From an uncultured Pelagibacteraceae bacterium (GTDB lineage: Bacteria; Pseudomonadota; Alphaproteobacteria; Pelagibacterales; Pelagibacteraceae): DNA of 64,000 bases. Within the stretch, counting starts at the first letter, position 1. Each line of letters opens with the position of its first letter. Under the pieces are notes generated by a model. That model searched no databases and was not told where the DNA came from. It saw only the letters and a list, made by a program, of their open reading frames with translations. A program made the translations under genes and the position numbers. The stretch lies in NCBI GenBank assembly GCA_902581405.1, contig CACHOJ010000001.1, forward strand, positions 124,001-188,000. Reading direction: 5' to 3'. Positions 33,154 to 42,652 of this stretch are shown here, one piece after another.

Positions 33154-34929
33154 ATGAAAAAAAAGAATTTAAGAAGCAAACAATGGTTTGATGATCCTAA
33201 AGATCCAGGCATGACAGCCATGTATTTAGAAAGATATCTAAATTATGGACTTACAAGAGAAGAACTTCAATCAGGCAATCCAATAATAGGTATTGCACAG
33301 TCAGGTAGTGATTTGTCACCATGCAATAGACATTTTTTATCTTTGAGCAAAAGAATTAAAGATGGAATTAGAAGAGCAGGTGGTATTCCGATGGAATTTC
33401 CTACTCACCCAATCCAAGAAACTGGAAAAAAGCCTACTGCAATGTTGGATCGAAATTTATCTTACTTATCATTGGTCGAAGTTCTTTACGGTTATCCAAT
33501 AGATGGAGTAATACTTACAACTGGTTGTGATAAAACTACTCCGGCAGCTTTAATGGCAGCTGCTACAGTAAATATTCCTGCAATTGTTTTATCTGGTGGC
33601 CCAATGCTTGATGGAAATTATAAGGGCAAAAAAGCTGGAGCAGGAACCATTATTTGGGAGGCAAGAAGATTGCATGCTAAAGGAGAAATTAATTACGACG
33701 AATTTATGGATATGGCAGCTGCATCTTCACCAAGTCCTGGTCATTGTAATACAATGGGAACTGCTTCATCAATGAATTCAGTGGCGGAAGCGTTGGGAAT
33801 GTCTTTACCTGGATGTGCTGTGATACCGGCACCTTATCGAGAAAGAGAACAAATTTCTTTTGAGACAGGATCGAGAATTGTAAATATGGTCCATGAAGAT
33901 CTTACACCCTCTAAAATAATGACAAAGAAAGCTTTTGAAAATGCAGTTGTGGTTGCTAGTGCTATAGGTGCATCAAGTAATTGTACTACTCATCTAATTG
34001 CAATTGCGAAACACATGGGTGTAAAATTTGATTTATCTAATTGGCAAAAATTAGGTCATAAAATTCCTTTATTGGCGAACTGCCAACCTGCTGGAGAACA
34101 TTTAATGGAGGGTTTTTACAGAGCAGGCGGTATACCTGCAATCATGAAAGAATTAATGAAGCATAAAAAAATTCACCAAAACTTAATTACTGTAACAGGT
34201 AAAACAGTTGCTCAAAACTTAAGAAAAAAAATCAATGTCGATAGAGATGTAATAAAAACTTTCAAAGATAATTTAACTGATAAGGCTGGTTTTTTAGTTA
34301 TGAAAGGTAATTTCTTTTCATCAGCAATCATGAAAACTTCAGTTATTAGCAAAGAATTTAGGGAAAGATATTTGTCAAATCCTAAACATCCAAATGTCTT
34401 TAAAGGTAAAGCTGTAGTTTTTGAAGGTCCTGAAGATTATCATAAAAGAATAAATAGCAAAAAGTTAAAGATTGACGAAAATTCAATCTTAATAATAAGA
34501 GGATGTGGACCTGTTGGATACCCAGGGTCTGCTGAAGTGGTGAACATGCAACCACCAGATAGATTATTAAAAAAGGGCATAAATGCTTTACCAACCCTTG
34601 GTGACGGTAGACAGAGCGGTACCTCAGAAAGTCCATCAATACTTCATGTATCACCAGAATCTGCAGTAGGTGGAGATTTAGCAATTGTTAAGACTGGTGA
34701 TAAAATGACAATAGATTTAAAAAAAAGAAGAGTAGACCTTCAAATAACAAAATTAGAATTTACAAAAAGAAGAAAAAAGAAAAAAATAAAAAAACTTACT
34801 AATCAGACTCCTTGGCAAGAAATTTCTAGATCAAATGTTGGCCAACTCGAAGATGGTGCATGTATAATTTCAAGAGATCAATATTTAGATATTACTAAAA
34901 CTAAGGGTATTTTAAGAAACTCCCATTAG
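33154..34929 (+). CDS. IlvD/Edd family sugar-acid dehydratase (L-arabinonate/D-xylonate dehydratase-like)
   Basis: The 591-residue iron-sulfur dehydratase has three cluster cysteines visible in SDLSPCNRHF, TTGCDKTTPAAL and PGHCNTMGTASSMN. The length and the start SKQWFDDPKDPGMTAMYLERY are those of the pentonate-dehydratase subgroup, not of dihydroxyacid dehydratase. It would convert L-arabinonate, D-xylonate, D-fuconate or similar to the 2-keto-3-deoxy acid. I chose the ATG at 33154 over a TTG three bases earlier. The hydroxyacid dehydrogenase begins on the base after its stop. Confidence 0.87.
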   Translation: MKKKNLRSKQWFDDPKDPGMTAMYLERYLNYGLTREELQSGNPIIGIAQSGSDLSPCNRHFLSLSKRIKDGIRRAGGIPMEFPTHPIQETGKKPTAMLDRNLSYLSLVEVLYGYPIDGVILTTGCDKTTPAALMAAATVNIPAIVLSGGPMLDGNYKGKKAGAGTIIWEARRLHAKGEINYDEFMDMAAASSPSPGHCNTMGTASSMNSVAEALGMSLPGCAVIPAPYREREQISFETGSRIVNMVHEDLTPSKIMTKKAFENAVVVASAIGASSNCTTHLIAIAKHMGVKFDLSNWQKLGHKIPLLANCQPAGEHLMEGFYRAGGIPAIMKELMKHKKIHQNLITVTGKTVAQNLRKKINVDRDVIKTFKDNLTDKAGFLVMKGNFFSSAIMKTSVISKEFRERYLSNPKHPNVFKGKAVVFEGPEDYHKRINSKKLKIDENSILIIRGCGPVGYPGSAEVVNMQPPDRLLKKGINALPTLGDGRQSGTSESPSILHVSPESAVGGDLAIVKTGDKMTIDLKKRRVDLQITKLEFTKRRKKKKIKKLTNQTPWQEISRSNVGQLEDGACIISRDQYLDITKTKGILRNSH

Positions 34930-35898
34930 ATGAAACCAAAAATACTAGTTTCTAGAAAAATCTCTGATGGAGCAGAGGAAATATTAAAACAAGAATTCGA
35001 TGTTACTTTAAATTTGAATGACAAACCTTATCCGTATGAGGAATTAATTAAACTTGTAAATAATTATGATGGATTAATTTCAACAAGTTTTGACAAATTA
35101 GATAAGAATTTCTTTGAAAGTTTGACAGGTAGGTTAAAAGTAATTGGCCATGTTGGAGTTGGATATGATAATATAAATACTCAATCAGCTAAGGAAAAAA
35201 ACATAAAAGTATCGAATACACCGAATGTATTAAATGATGCTGTAGCAGAAATAACTATTCTACTAATTTTAGCATCTTCAAGAAGAATTGGAGAAGCTTA
35301 CAATTTAGTAAAGACGAATACCTGGAAAGATCACAGACCAGATATTACTAAATTAATGGTTGGTAATGAAATCACAGGAAAAACTTTAGGCATCATAGGA
35401 ATGGGAAGAATTGGTCAGATTGTTGCTGATAGAGCAAGAGCTTTTAATATGAAAATAATTTACTTCAATAGAAATAAATTATCTAAAGATCTTGAAAAAG
35501 ATGCTGCTTATTACTCAGATTTAAAATCTATGTTACCTAATTGTGATTATGTAAGTTTACATACTCCTGCTACTCCGGAAACAAAAAATATAATCAATCC
35601 AGAAACCTTAAAATTATTTCCAAAACATTCAGTGTTTATAAATACATCAAGAGGATCAACTGTAGATGACGATGCATTAATAGAGGCTTTGAAAAACAAA
35701 AAAATTTATGGTGCTGGACTTGATGTATTTAATAATGAACCAAATCTTGATAAAAGATATTTAGAATTAGATAATTGTTTTGTCTTACCTCATGTTGGTA
35801 GTGCGACACATGAAACTAGATTAGCAATGAGTATGTTAGCAGTTAATAATTTAAAGTGTTTTTTTTCAAATAAACCACTGCTTTCAGAAGTGGTTTAA
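34930..35898 (+). CDS. D-isomer-specific 2-hydroxyacid dehydrogenase (glyoxylate/hydroxypyruvate reductase-like)
   Basis: The 322-residue protein has the NAD motif GIIGMGRIGQIVADRA near 155-170, Arg in NTSRGSTVDDDAL, Glu in VFNNEPN and His in LPHVGSATHETR, the complete catalytic triad. The sequence is close to glyoxylate/hydroxypyruvate reductases (GyaR/GhrB). It starts immediately after the dehydratase stop and is 123 bp before the TRAP binding protein. In this setting it may reduce or oxidise glyoxylate, glycolate or the small hydroxyacid released from a deoxy-ketoacid. Confidence 0.87.
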   Translation: MKPKILVSRKISDGAEEILKQEFDVTLNLNDKPYPYEELIKLVNNYDGLISTSFDKLDKNFFESLTGRLKVIGHVGVGYDNINTQSAKEKNIKVSNTPNVLNDAVAEITILLILASSRRIGEAYNLVKTNTWKDHRPDITKLMVGNEITGKTLGIIGMGRIGQIVADRARAFNMKIIYFNRNKLSKDLEKDAAYYSDLKSMLPNCDYVSLHTPATPETKNIINPETLKLFPKHSVFINTSRGSTVDDDALIEALKNKKIYGAGLDVFNNEPNLDKRYLELDNCFVLPHVGSATHETRLAMSMLAVNNLKCFFSNKPLLSEVV

Positions 35899-36021
35899 TA
35901 TTCGACTAAAGGTTGTACCATTAAAATTATATATATTATATATAAACAAATTCTTTCTTTTATTTGAAATCTTTTTCTCTTTGTGTTTAAATTTAGGTAA
36001 TAACACAACTGAGAGGAAATA

Positions 36022-37038
36022 ATGTTAAAATTAATAACAAAACTAACAGCTGCTATTGCCGTAGTATCTATTGCTTTATTTGGTTCTGCTCACGCAAAAA
36101 CTCTTAAAATAGAAACTCACTTCACAGCAAGCTCACCAAATGGTGAAGTTGCAGCTCAATTTGCTAAAAACGTTGAAATGTTTTCTGGCGGAAGTTTGAA
36201 AATACAAATGTTTTACTCGTCATCTGTAACAGGTAAGTCTGCTGAGGTATTTAACTCTGCACAAACCGGAATTATTGACTGTGATATGACAGGTGCTGGT
36301 TATCAAACTGGTAAAAATGCTGCATTCCAATTTGCAGGAGATGTAATGGGTGGATATGATAACCCATATCAACAATACGAATTCTTGAATTTCCCGGGAG
36401 CTCAAGAAGCTGTAGATGCACTTTATAATAAATATGGAATGACATTAATTGGTTGGTGGATACCAGGACATGAGTCTTTAATTTCTAGCAGACCAATTCC
36501 AGATGTTGCTTCACTAAAAGACTTTAAATTTAGATCACCTCCAGGAATGGAAAGTATGATCTTTACAGCATTAGGAGCTAAACCAATCGTTATGGATTTC
36601 GGTGAAGTTCCAACTGCTTTACAAACTGGTCTAATCGATGGTGCTGACTATTCATCGTTAGCTACAAACTATGCTGGTGGACACTATGAGCAAAACAAAT
36701 ATGCTACATATCCAGGTTTCCACTCTATGCCAGCTGATCACTTAGCTTGTAACACAAAAGTTTGGAACAAGTTAAAACCTCATGAACAAGGTGCAATGAA
36801 AGCAGGAATAGAAATAGCAGGAAGAACTATTACTAGCTTAGTTGAGAGAAAAAATGCTGAAGCTGTAAAAGCTTTGAATGAAATGGGCGTTACTCTTCAT
36901 GACTGGTCAAGAGAGGATAGACTTAAGTTCAGAAATGCTGCACTTGGCGCATGGGAAGAATGGAAGACTAAATCTCCAGAAGCTGCTGCTCTTATAGAGA
37001 TACATAAAGCTTATATGAAAGCTAACGGTATCCTATAA
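36022..37038 (+). CDS. dctP: TRAP transporter substrate-binding protein (DctP family)
   Basis: The 338-residue periplasmic protein has a Sec signal with cleavage after the AHA near residue 25. The mature start is KTLKIETHFTASSPNGEVAAQFA. The core has KFRSPPG with the conserved ligand-binding arginine, then the GEVPTALQTGLIDGADYSS segment, both typical of DctP. A strong Shine-Dalgarno (GAGAGGAAATA) precedes the ATG, and a hairpin plus T-run follows. DctQ and DctM complete the carrier. The downstream genes suggest a sugar acid or uronate ligand. Confidence 0.9.
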   Translation: MLKLITKLTAAIAVVSIALFGSAHAKTLKIETHFTASSPNGEVAAQFAKNVEMFSGGSLKIQMFYSSSVTGKSAEVFNSAQTGIIDCDMTGAGYQTGKNAAFQFAGDVMGGYDNPYQQYEFLNFPGAQEAVDALYNKYGMTLIGWWIPGHESLISSRPIPDVASLKDFKFRSPPGMESMIFTALGAKPIVMDFGEVPTALQTGLIDGADYSSLATNYAGGHYEQNKYATYPGFHSMPADHLACNTKVWNKLKPHEQGAMKAGIEIAGRTITSLVERKNAEAVKALNEMGVTLHDWSREDRLKFRNAALGAWEEWKTKSPEAAALIEIHKAYMKANGIL

Positions 37039-37060
37039 TAAAAAACACATAACAAAATAT

Positions 37061-37100
37061 AGAGGGGCCTGAAATAGGCCCTTCTTATAAATTTTTTTTT
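37061..37100 (+). terminator. Hairpin plus T-run between dctP and dctQ
   Basis: Positions 37061-37070 pair with 37076-37085 (core GGGCCT/AGGCCC, one G-T wobble), with a GAAAT loop. A tract of nine T follows at 37092-37100, five bases before the dctQ ATG. The 6-nt spacer before the T-run makes it a weaker terminator than the others. It most likely lowers dctQM expression or stabilises dctP mRNA. Confidence 0.7.
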
Positions 37101-37104
37101 GCAA

Positions 37105-37689
37105 ATGAGTGATAAAGAATTACAAGACAAGCAATTACAAGAGCAAAATGAGAAGGTTGCAAGTAAAGACGATTTTCCAATAAATTGGATTGATAGAATT
37201 TCATTATTTTTAAGCCACACTATAAAATATTTAATACCCATAATTGTTATTGTAATGATGTATGAAATTTTTATGAGGTATGTTTTATTTAAACCAACAT
37301 TATGGGCTAATGAATTATGTTTATGGTTAGCTGGTGTTTGTTATTTAGTTGGTGGAATATATGCCACAAGACTTAGAAGTCATATCAGAATTGTCTTATT
37401 ATATGACTATGTAAGCAGGCCAACTCAGCGTATTTTTGATCTAATTAGTACTGTAATTATTGTCACTTTTGCAGCTGCCGTAATTTATGGAGGAATGGAG
37501 GATGCATATAGATCATTTATAAATTGGGAGAGATTTGCAACTTATTGGGATCCACCAATTCCTGCAACCATGAAGCCACTGACGCTTATTTGTATATTTC
37601 TTATAGCACTACAATCAATAAATAACTTAATTATTGACTGGAAAAATCCTAAAGAAAAACAGTACCAACCTGCCAAAGATTTAAAATAA
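37105..37689 (+). CDS. dctQ: TRAP transporter small permease (DctQ family)
   Basis: The 194-residue membrane protein has four hydrophobic segments after a charged 30-residue N-terminus. TRAP small-subunit features are the segment FKPTLWANELCLWLAGVCYLVGG and the RLRSHIRI loop. I took the ATG at 37105; a TTG two codons earlier is in frame but lies in the T-run. It ends one base before dctM. Its role is scaffold for the large subunit. Confidence 0.87.
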   Translation: MSDKELQDKQLQEQNEKVASKDDFPINWIDRISLFLSHTIKYLIPIIVIVMMYEIFMRYVLFKPTLWANELCLWLAGVCYLVGGIYATRLRSHIRIVLLYDYVSRPTQRIFDLISTVIIVTFAAAVIYGGMEDAYRSFINWERFATYWDPPIPATMKPLTLICIFLIALQSINNLIIDWKNPKEKQYQPAKDLK

Positions 37690-37690
37690 A

Positions 37691-39013
37691 ATGGAATTTG
37701 AGATAGGGACACTTTCGATAATACTAATAGTAGGACTATTAGCATTGATATCAATAGGTGTGCCTATGGGTTTTGCTTCAGGTTTTATGGGAGCAGTGCT
37801 TGTATTTTTATATATAGGTGAACATGCTTTAGGAATTTTGCTTTCAAGATATTATTCTCTTGTTGTAACTTACTCATTCTTATCGGTACCATTATTTATA
37901 TTCATGGCCTCCTTACTTGAACGCTCGAATATTGCAAGAGACTTATATGATGCGCTAAATGCTTGGTTAAGAAAAACTAGAGGTGGAGTAGGTGTAGTAA
38001 CAGCAATCATGGCAACAATCATGGCAGCGATGAGTGGAATTATTGGAGGAGAGATAGTTTTATTGGGGCTGATTGCACTACCCCAGATGTTAAGATTGAA
38101 ATATGATCAAGATATGTCGATAGGTATTATTTGTGCATCAGGTTCTTTAGGCACAATGATCCCACCATCGATTGTTTTAATTATTTATGGTTTAACAACA
38201 GAAACTTCAATTACAATGTTGTTCCAAGAGGCAATCGTTCCTGGCTTAATGATCTCAGGTTTAATAATTACTTACATTCTTATTCGAACAAGATTACAAC
38301 CACATCTTGCACCATTAAGTGATGAACCAGCTTTAACTTTGAAAGAAAAGATGTCATACCTTCCTGGTCTTTTACCACCAATTGGTATCGTTATAATTGT
38401 CCTGGGTTCAATCTATTCTGGTATGACTGGTATTACAGAAGCAGCTGGTATGGGTGTGGTCGCAACACTAATTATTATCGCCGCTAGAAAAGAGCTTACA
38501 TGGTTTTTGTTTAAAGATGCGCTTGTAAGAACTTTTAAAGCGTCAGGAACAATTTTAACAATTACTTTTGGTGCTACAGTTTTAGCAGGAGCTTATTCTC
38601 TTGCTGGAGGACCTACTTATGTTGCTGAAACAATTTTAGCCTACGATTTAAAGCCAATGTATCTAATTTTTATGATGCAAATAATGTTTTTAATAATGGG
38701 TGCATTCATGGATTGGGTTGGAATAGTTCTATTAGCAATGCCAGTTTTTTTACCAATAGTACTAGCTCTTGGTTTTGATCCTATTTGGTTTGGAATATTA
38801 TTTTGTGTAAATATGCAAGTTTCATTTTTAAGCCCTCCATTTGGTCCTGCAGCATTCTATTTAAAATCAGTTGCTCCACCACACATTTCGCTAACTGATA
38901 TTTTCAGAGGTTTTGCACCATTTATAGTAATTCAATTGATTGTTTTGGCTTGTGTTATGTTCTTTCCAGAAGCAATGACGCAAAACTTCCACGATTTTGT
39001 CCCTAGAAAATAA
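37691..39013 (+). CDS. dctM: TRAP transporter large permease (DctM family)
   Basis: The 440-residue protein has about eleven to twelve hydrophobic segments. DctM hallmarks are GVPMGFASGFMGAVLVFLY near residue 20, SVPLFIFMASLLERSNIARDLYDA, SGIIGGEIVLLGLIALPQM, ASGSLGTMIPPSIVLIIYG and the C-terminal SFLSPPFGPAAFYLKSVAPP. It is complete and uses a sodium gradient in characterised relatives. It shares one base with the following GarR-like gene, so transporter and enzymes are one operon. Confidence 0.93.
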   Translation: MEFEIGTLSIILIVGLLALISIGVPMGFASGFMGAVLVFLYIGEHALGILLSRYYSLVVTYSFLSVPLFIFMASLLERSNIARDLYDALNAWLRKTRGGVGVVTAIMATIMAAMSGIIGGEIVLLGLIALPQMLRLKYDQDMSIGIICASGSLGTMIPPSIVLIIYGLTTETSITMLFQEAIVPGLMISGLIITYILIRTRLQPHLAPLSDEPALTLKEKMSYLPGLLPPIGIVIIVLGSIYSGMTGITEAAGMGVVATLIIIAARKELTWFLFKDALVRTFKASGTILTITFGATVLAGAYSLAGGPTYVAETILAYDLKPMYLIFMMQIMFLIMGAFMDWVGIVLLAMPVFLPIVLALGFDPIWFGILFCVNMQVSFLSPPFGPAAFYLKSVAPPHISLTDIFRGFAPFIVIQLIVLACVMFFPEAMTQNFHDFVPRK

Positions 39014-39888
39014 TGCAAAATATAGGTTTTATTGGTACTGGCCTTATGGGCTTTCCGATGGCAAAAAACATATTGAAAGCTGGATACAAAGTTAGAGCAT
39101 TTAATAGATCCAAAAATAAAGCGGAGCCACTAAAAGACTTTGGTGCTGAAATTTCAAATTCAATAGGAGAACTTGTTAAAGAAAGTCATGTGGTAATTAC
39201 AATGTTAACTAACGATGATGCGGTCAATCAAGTTATAGGTAGTGACGAATTTTTAAATAATTTAAAACCTAATTCAACTGTAATTGATATGAGTTCTGTA
39301 AAACAAACTACAGCAGTTAATCATGGAAAAAATTTCAAATCTCGAAAAATAAATTACCTAGATGCTCCAGTTTCAGGTGGAACGATTGGAGCTGAAGAAG
39401 CATCTCTTGCTATAATGATTGGGGGAGAACAGATAGTTTTTGAGTCAGTTAAAGATATTTTAAAATCAATGGGAAACCCAACTCTTGTTGGGCCAGTAGG
39501 ATGTGGCCAGGTTTCTAAATTAGCAAACCAAATTATCGTTGGATTAGCTATTGGTGCTGTTGCTGAAGCAGTTACCCTTTGTGAAAAGGCTGGAGCTGAC
39601 CCAAATAGAATGATTAAGGCTTTATCTGGTGGTTGGGCTGATAGTAAAGTTCTTAGAACACATGGAAAAAGAATGATAGATAAAGATTTTAGTCCGAAAG
39701 GTAAAACTTCAAGTCAGCTAAAAGATATGAATAATATCTTAGAATGTGCAAATAATTATAATACTCAATTACCTATTTCAAATTTAGTTAAAGAAATGTA
39801 TAAATCACTAGTTGAGAATGGACATGGTGAAACAGATCATAGTTCACTATATAAAGAAATTGAAAGGATAAATAATGGGAAGACTTGA
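39013..39888 (+). CDS. Beta-hydroxyacid dehydrogenase, tartronate-semialdehyde reductase-like (GarR/GlxR family)
   Basis: The 291-residue protein has the N-terminal NAD(P) motif GFIGTGLMGFPMAKNI (5-20), substrate motif DAPVSGGTIGAE with its serine, and catalytic Lys in KLANQIIVG near 175. The family includes tartronate semialdehyde reductase and 3-hydroxyisobutyrate dehydrogenase. In a uronate/aldarate setting the GarR role is most plausible. It overlaps dctM by one base and the next SDR by 14 bp, indicating coupling across the whole run. Confidence 0.85.
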   Translation: MQNIGFIGTGLMGFPMAKNILKAGYKVRAFNRSKNKAEPLKDFGAEISNSIGELVKESHVVITMLTNDDAVNQVIGSDEFLNNLKPNSTVIDMSSVKQTTAVNHGKNFKSRKINYLDAPVSGGTIGAEEASLAIMIGGEQIVFESVKDILKSMGNPTLVGPVGCGQVSKLANQIIVGLAIGAVAEAVTLCEKAGADPNRMIKALSGGWADSKVLRTHGKRMIDKDFSPKGKTSSQLKDMNNILECANNYNTQLPISNLVKEMYKSLVENGHGETDHSSLYKEIERINNGKT

Positions 39889-40615
39889 CGGAAAAGAAGT
39901 AATCATTACTGCAGCTGGACAAGGGATAGGAAAAGCAACAGCTATAACTTTTCATAACGAAGGTGCAAATGTCACTGCTACAGACATTAATGAAAATACT
40001 TTAAGTGAACTAAATAAAGAATACCCAAAAATTAAAGTAAAAAAATTAGACTCAACAAAAAATGAAGATATAAAAGAATTCATAAATACATTTAGTAATA
40101 TAGATGTATTATTTAATGCCGTAGGATTTGTCCATCACGGAACAATTTTAGATTGCGAGGAGAAAGATTGGGATTTCTCTTTCGATACTAATATTAAATC
40201 TATGTACTTTATGTGTAAAGCTACATTGCCAACGATGATAAATAATAATGGAGGTAGCATTATTAATGTTGCTTCTGTTGCGTCAAGTATTAAGGGGCTG
40301 CCAAACAGATTTGTTTATGGAGCAAGTAAAGCAGCTATTATTGGGCTAACAAAATCAATCGCATCTGATTTTGTTAAGCAAAAAATTAGATGTAATGCAA
40401 TTGCACCTGGAACCGTATTTACACCTTCTTGGGAAGATAGAGTAAAACAAAGCCCAGATCCAGTTAAGGCAAAAAAGGATTTCATAGCAAGACAACCAAT
40501 GGAAAGACTAGGAACTGCGCAAGAAATAGCTGATTTTGCTATTTATTTAGCTAGTGATGAGTCAACATTTACTACAGGAAATACATTTTCCGTAGACGGT
40601 GGTATGACAATTTAA
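39875..40615 (+). CDS. SDR, DHRS6-like 2-keto-3-deoxy sugar-acid dehydrogenase
   Basis: The 246-residue SDR closely resembles the DHRS6/BDH2 group by eye: MGRLDGKEVIITAAGQGIGK at the start, VGFVHHGTILDCEEKDWDF near 87-105, INVASVASSIKG with catalytic Ser, VYGASKAAIIGLTKS with Tyr and Lys, and LASDESTFTTGN near the end. Bacterial members of this group include the 2-keto-3-deoxy-L-fuconate dehydrogenase of Xanthomonas. Placement directly before an FAH-family hydrolase repeats that pathway's gene pair, supporting oxidation of a 2-keto-3-deoxy acid to its 2,4-diketo form. It overlaps the GarR-like gene by 14 bp. Confidence 0.85.
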   Translation: MGRLDGKEVIITAAGQGIGKATAITFHNEGANVTATDINENTLSELNKEYPKIKVKKLDSTKNEDIKEFINTFSNIDVLFNAVGFVHHGTILDCEEKDWDFSFDTNIKSMYFMCKATLPTMINNNGGSIINVASVASSIKGLPNRFVYGASKAAIIGLTKSIASDFVKQKIRCNAIAPGTVFTPSWEDRVKQSPDPVKAKKDFIARQPMERLGTAQEIADFAIYLASDESTFTTGNTFSVDGGMTI

Positions 40616-40631
40616 ATATAAAGGAGAAACA

Positions 40632-41474
40632 ATGAAACTATTAAGAGTAGGTGAAAAGGGAAAAGAAAAACCAGCTATACTAGATGGTGATGGAAAAATA
40701 AGAGATATTAGCTCACATGTAAGTGATTTAAACCCACACAATTTAAATTTTGAAACAATTTCAAAAATTCAAAGTGTAGATACATCAAGACTTCCTGAAA
40801 TTTCATCAGATCAAAGAATAGGTTCTTGCATTACAAGTCCAGGAAAGTTTGTTGCAATAGGGCTTAATTATTCAGACCATGCTGCTGAAGTTGGTGCTGA
40901 TATTCCAAAAGAACCAATTATGTTTATGAAGGCTACTAGTTCAATGTGTGGTCCTAATGATGATGTGGAAATAGTTTCAGGATCAAAAAAACTAGATTGG
41001 GAAGTTGAACTTGGAATTGTAATAGGAAAAGAGGCTAAACATATTTCAGAAGACCAATCACAAGATCATATTTTAGGATATTGTTTAGTAAACGATGTTA
41101 GTGAAAGAGAATGGCAAATTGAGAAAATGGGACAATGGGTTAAAGGTAAATCTCACGATACTTATGGCCCCACTGGACCTTACCTAGTAACTAAGGATGA
41201 GATTAAAGACATAAATAATTTAAAAATGATGTTGGATGTAAATGGTGAGAGAATGCAAACGGGAAATACAAGTACTATGATCTTTAACGTCGATATCATT
41301 GTATCTTATGTAAGTAAATTTATGTCATTACAACCAGGGGATATAATCACAACTGGAACACCTCCAGGAGTCGGAATGGGTAGAAAACCACAAGTATTTC
41401 TGAAAGCAGGTGACCAAATGAAACTATCAATAGAGAACTTAGGAGAACAGAACTCTAAAGTAGTTGCTGTTTAA
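40632..41474 (+). CDS. FAH-family hydrolase, 2,4-diketo-3-deoxy-L-fuconate hydrolase-like
   Basis: The 280-residue protein has an FAH C-terminal barrel. Landmarks are IGLNYSDHAAEVG near 77, PIMFMKATSSMCGPND, metal-ligand glutamates in LDWEVELGIVIG, the Asp of VNDVSERE, KSHDTYGPTGPYLV and ITTGTPPGVGMG. Such enzymes hydrolyse a C-C bond of diketoacids, giving pyruvate plus a hydroxyacid (lactate or glycolate). A good Shine-Dalgarno (AAGGAGA) stands before the ATG. The preceding SDR would make the substrate. Ureidoglycolate lyase and acylpyruvase relatives are alternatives, less favoured by context. Confidence 0.85.
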   Translation: MKLLRVGEKGKEKPAILDGDGKIRDISSHVSDLNPHNLNFETISKIQSVDTSRLPEISSDQRIGSCITSPGKFVAIGLNYSDHAAEVGADIPKEPIMFMKATSSMCGPNDDVEIVSGSKKLDWEVELGIVIGKEAKHISEDQSQDHILGYCLVNDVSEREWQIEKMGQWVKGKSHDTYGPTGPYLVTKDEIKDINNLKMMLDVNGERMQTGNTSTMIFNVDIIVSYVSKFMSLQPGDIITTGTPPGVGMGRKPQVFLKAGDQMKLSIENLGEQNSKVVAV

Positions 41475-41479
41475 AATTT

Positions 41480-42652
41480 GTGAAAATAACCTCAATCAAA
41501 AGTCATGTACTTAGATATGAGTTAGACAAAGAACTAGGATACTCACAACAATATTACAAACATAGAACTGCCCACTTGGTTGAAGTAGAGACTGATGAAG
41601 GAATCACAGGCTGGGGAGAGTGTTTTGGACCTGGAAATATAGCTCTTGCAAATAAATATATTGTAGAAAAAGTTATTCAACCTTTAATAAAAGGAGATGA
41701 TCCACTTAAAAAAGAATATATTTGGCACAAAGTATACAATTTACTCAGAGACAGTGGTCAAAAGGGAATGCCAATTCAAGCATTGTCAGGAATTGATATA
41801 GCATTGTGGGATATATTGGCAAAAAAATCTAATTTACCTCTTTATCAACTACTAGGAGGTAAAACTAATGATAAAATTCCAGTTTATGGATATGGCATGA
41901 TGTTGCAAAAAAAAACAGTCGATGAACTTTGTGATTTGTTCAAAAATGAGGCTAATCAGATAAAAGAAAAGAATTTTAAAGCTATGAAAATGAAAATCGG
42001 CATGGGTCCTAAAGAAGATTTAAAGTTAGTTAGTTCTGTAAGAGATACAATTGGATCTGAATTTAAATTGATGGTGGATGCTAATCATGCTTATAATAAA
42101 AATGATGCCTTGTATGTTGGAAAAGGACTAGATGAAATGAATATTTACTGGTTTGAAGAACCTGTTGCTCCAGAAGATTATGATAGTTACAAAGAACTTA
42201 AACAAAAATTAAAGACTAATATTGCTGGAGGTGAGGCAGAGTTTACAAAATATGGTTGGAACCAACTTATAAAAAATAATTGTATTGATATAGCTCAACC
42301 TGAGGTTTGTGGTTTAGGTGGAATTACTGAATATTTAAAAGTATCAGCGTTAGCGCAGTCTAATTTTATTCCAATCGTAAATCATGTATGGGGTTCAGCT
42401 ATAAGTGTGGCAGTTAATCTTCATTTGCTAACAACATTACCCGATATGCCAGGTGGACTATTTCCAACAAAGTCTATGTTAGAGTTTGATACAACAGAAA
42501 AAAATATTTTCATAACTGATTTAGCAGAGGAAAAATTTTCAATTTTAGATCAAGTTAAAAATAAAAATGGGTTCGCATCTCCATTAGAAAATATAGGGAT
42601 TGGAATTAATCCAAATAAAGATTTCATTAAAAAATACGAATACAATGGTTAA
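41480..42652 (+). CDS. Enolase-superfamily sugar-acid dehydratase (MR/MLE family), GTG start
   Basis: The 390-residue protein has the general-base pair Lys170-x-Lys172 (KMKIG), metal ligands Asp200 (VDANHAY), Glu226 (WFEEP) and Glu252 (GGEAE), Asp270 and His302 (NHVWGS), the mandelate-racemase-type active site with both a Lys and a His base. It probably dehydrates an aldonate such as fuconate, galactonate or arabinonate to the 2-keto-3-deoxy acid that the SDR/FAH pair then processes. The start is GTG, 5 bp after the FAH stop, with no clear Shine-Dalgarno. Exact substrate unknown. Confidence 0.84.
   Translation: MKITSIKSHVLRYELDKELGYSQQYYKHRTAHLVEVETDEGITGWGECFGPGNIALANKYIVEKVIQPLIKGDDPLKKEYIWHKVYNLLRDSGQKGMPIQALSGIDIALWDILAKKSNLPLYQLLGGKTNDKIPVYGYGMMLQKKTVDELCDLFKNEANQIKEKNFKAMKMKIGMGPKEDLKLVSSVRDTIGSEFKLMVDANHAYNKNDALYVGKGLDEMNIYWFEEPVAPEDYDSYKELKQKLKTNIAGGEAEFTKYGWNQLIKNNCIDIAQPEVCGLGGITEYLKVSALAQSNFIPIVNHVWGSAISVAVNLHLLTTLPDMPGGLFPTKSMLEFDTTEKNIFITDLAEEKFSILDQVKNKNGFASPLENIGIGINPNKDFIKKYEYNG

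Noticed and set aside
35872..35896. AAACCACT/AGTGGTTT hairpin at the end of the hydroxyacid dehydrogenase gene
   Set aside because: It is within the coding sequence, has an 8-bp stem with a 9-nt loop and no T-run after it; probably chance.
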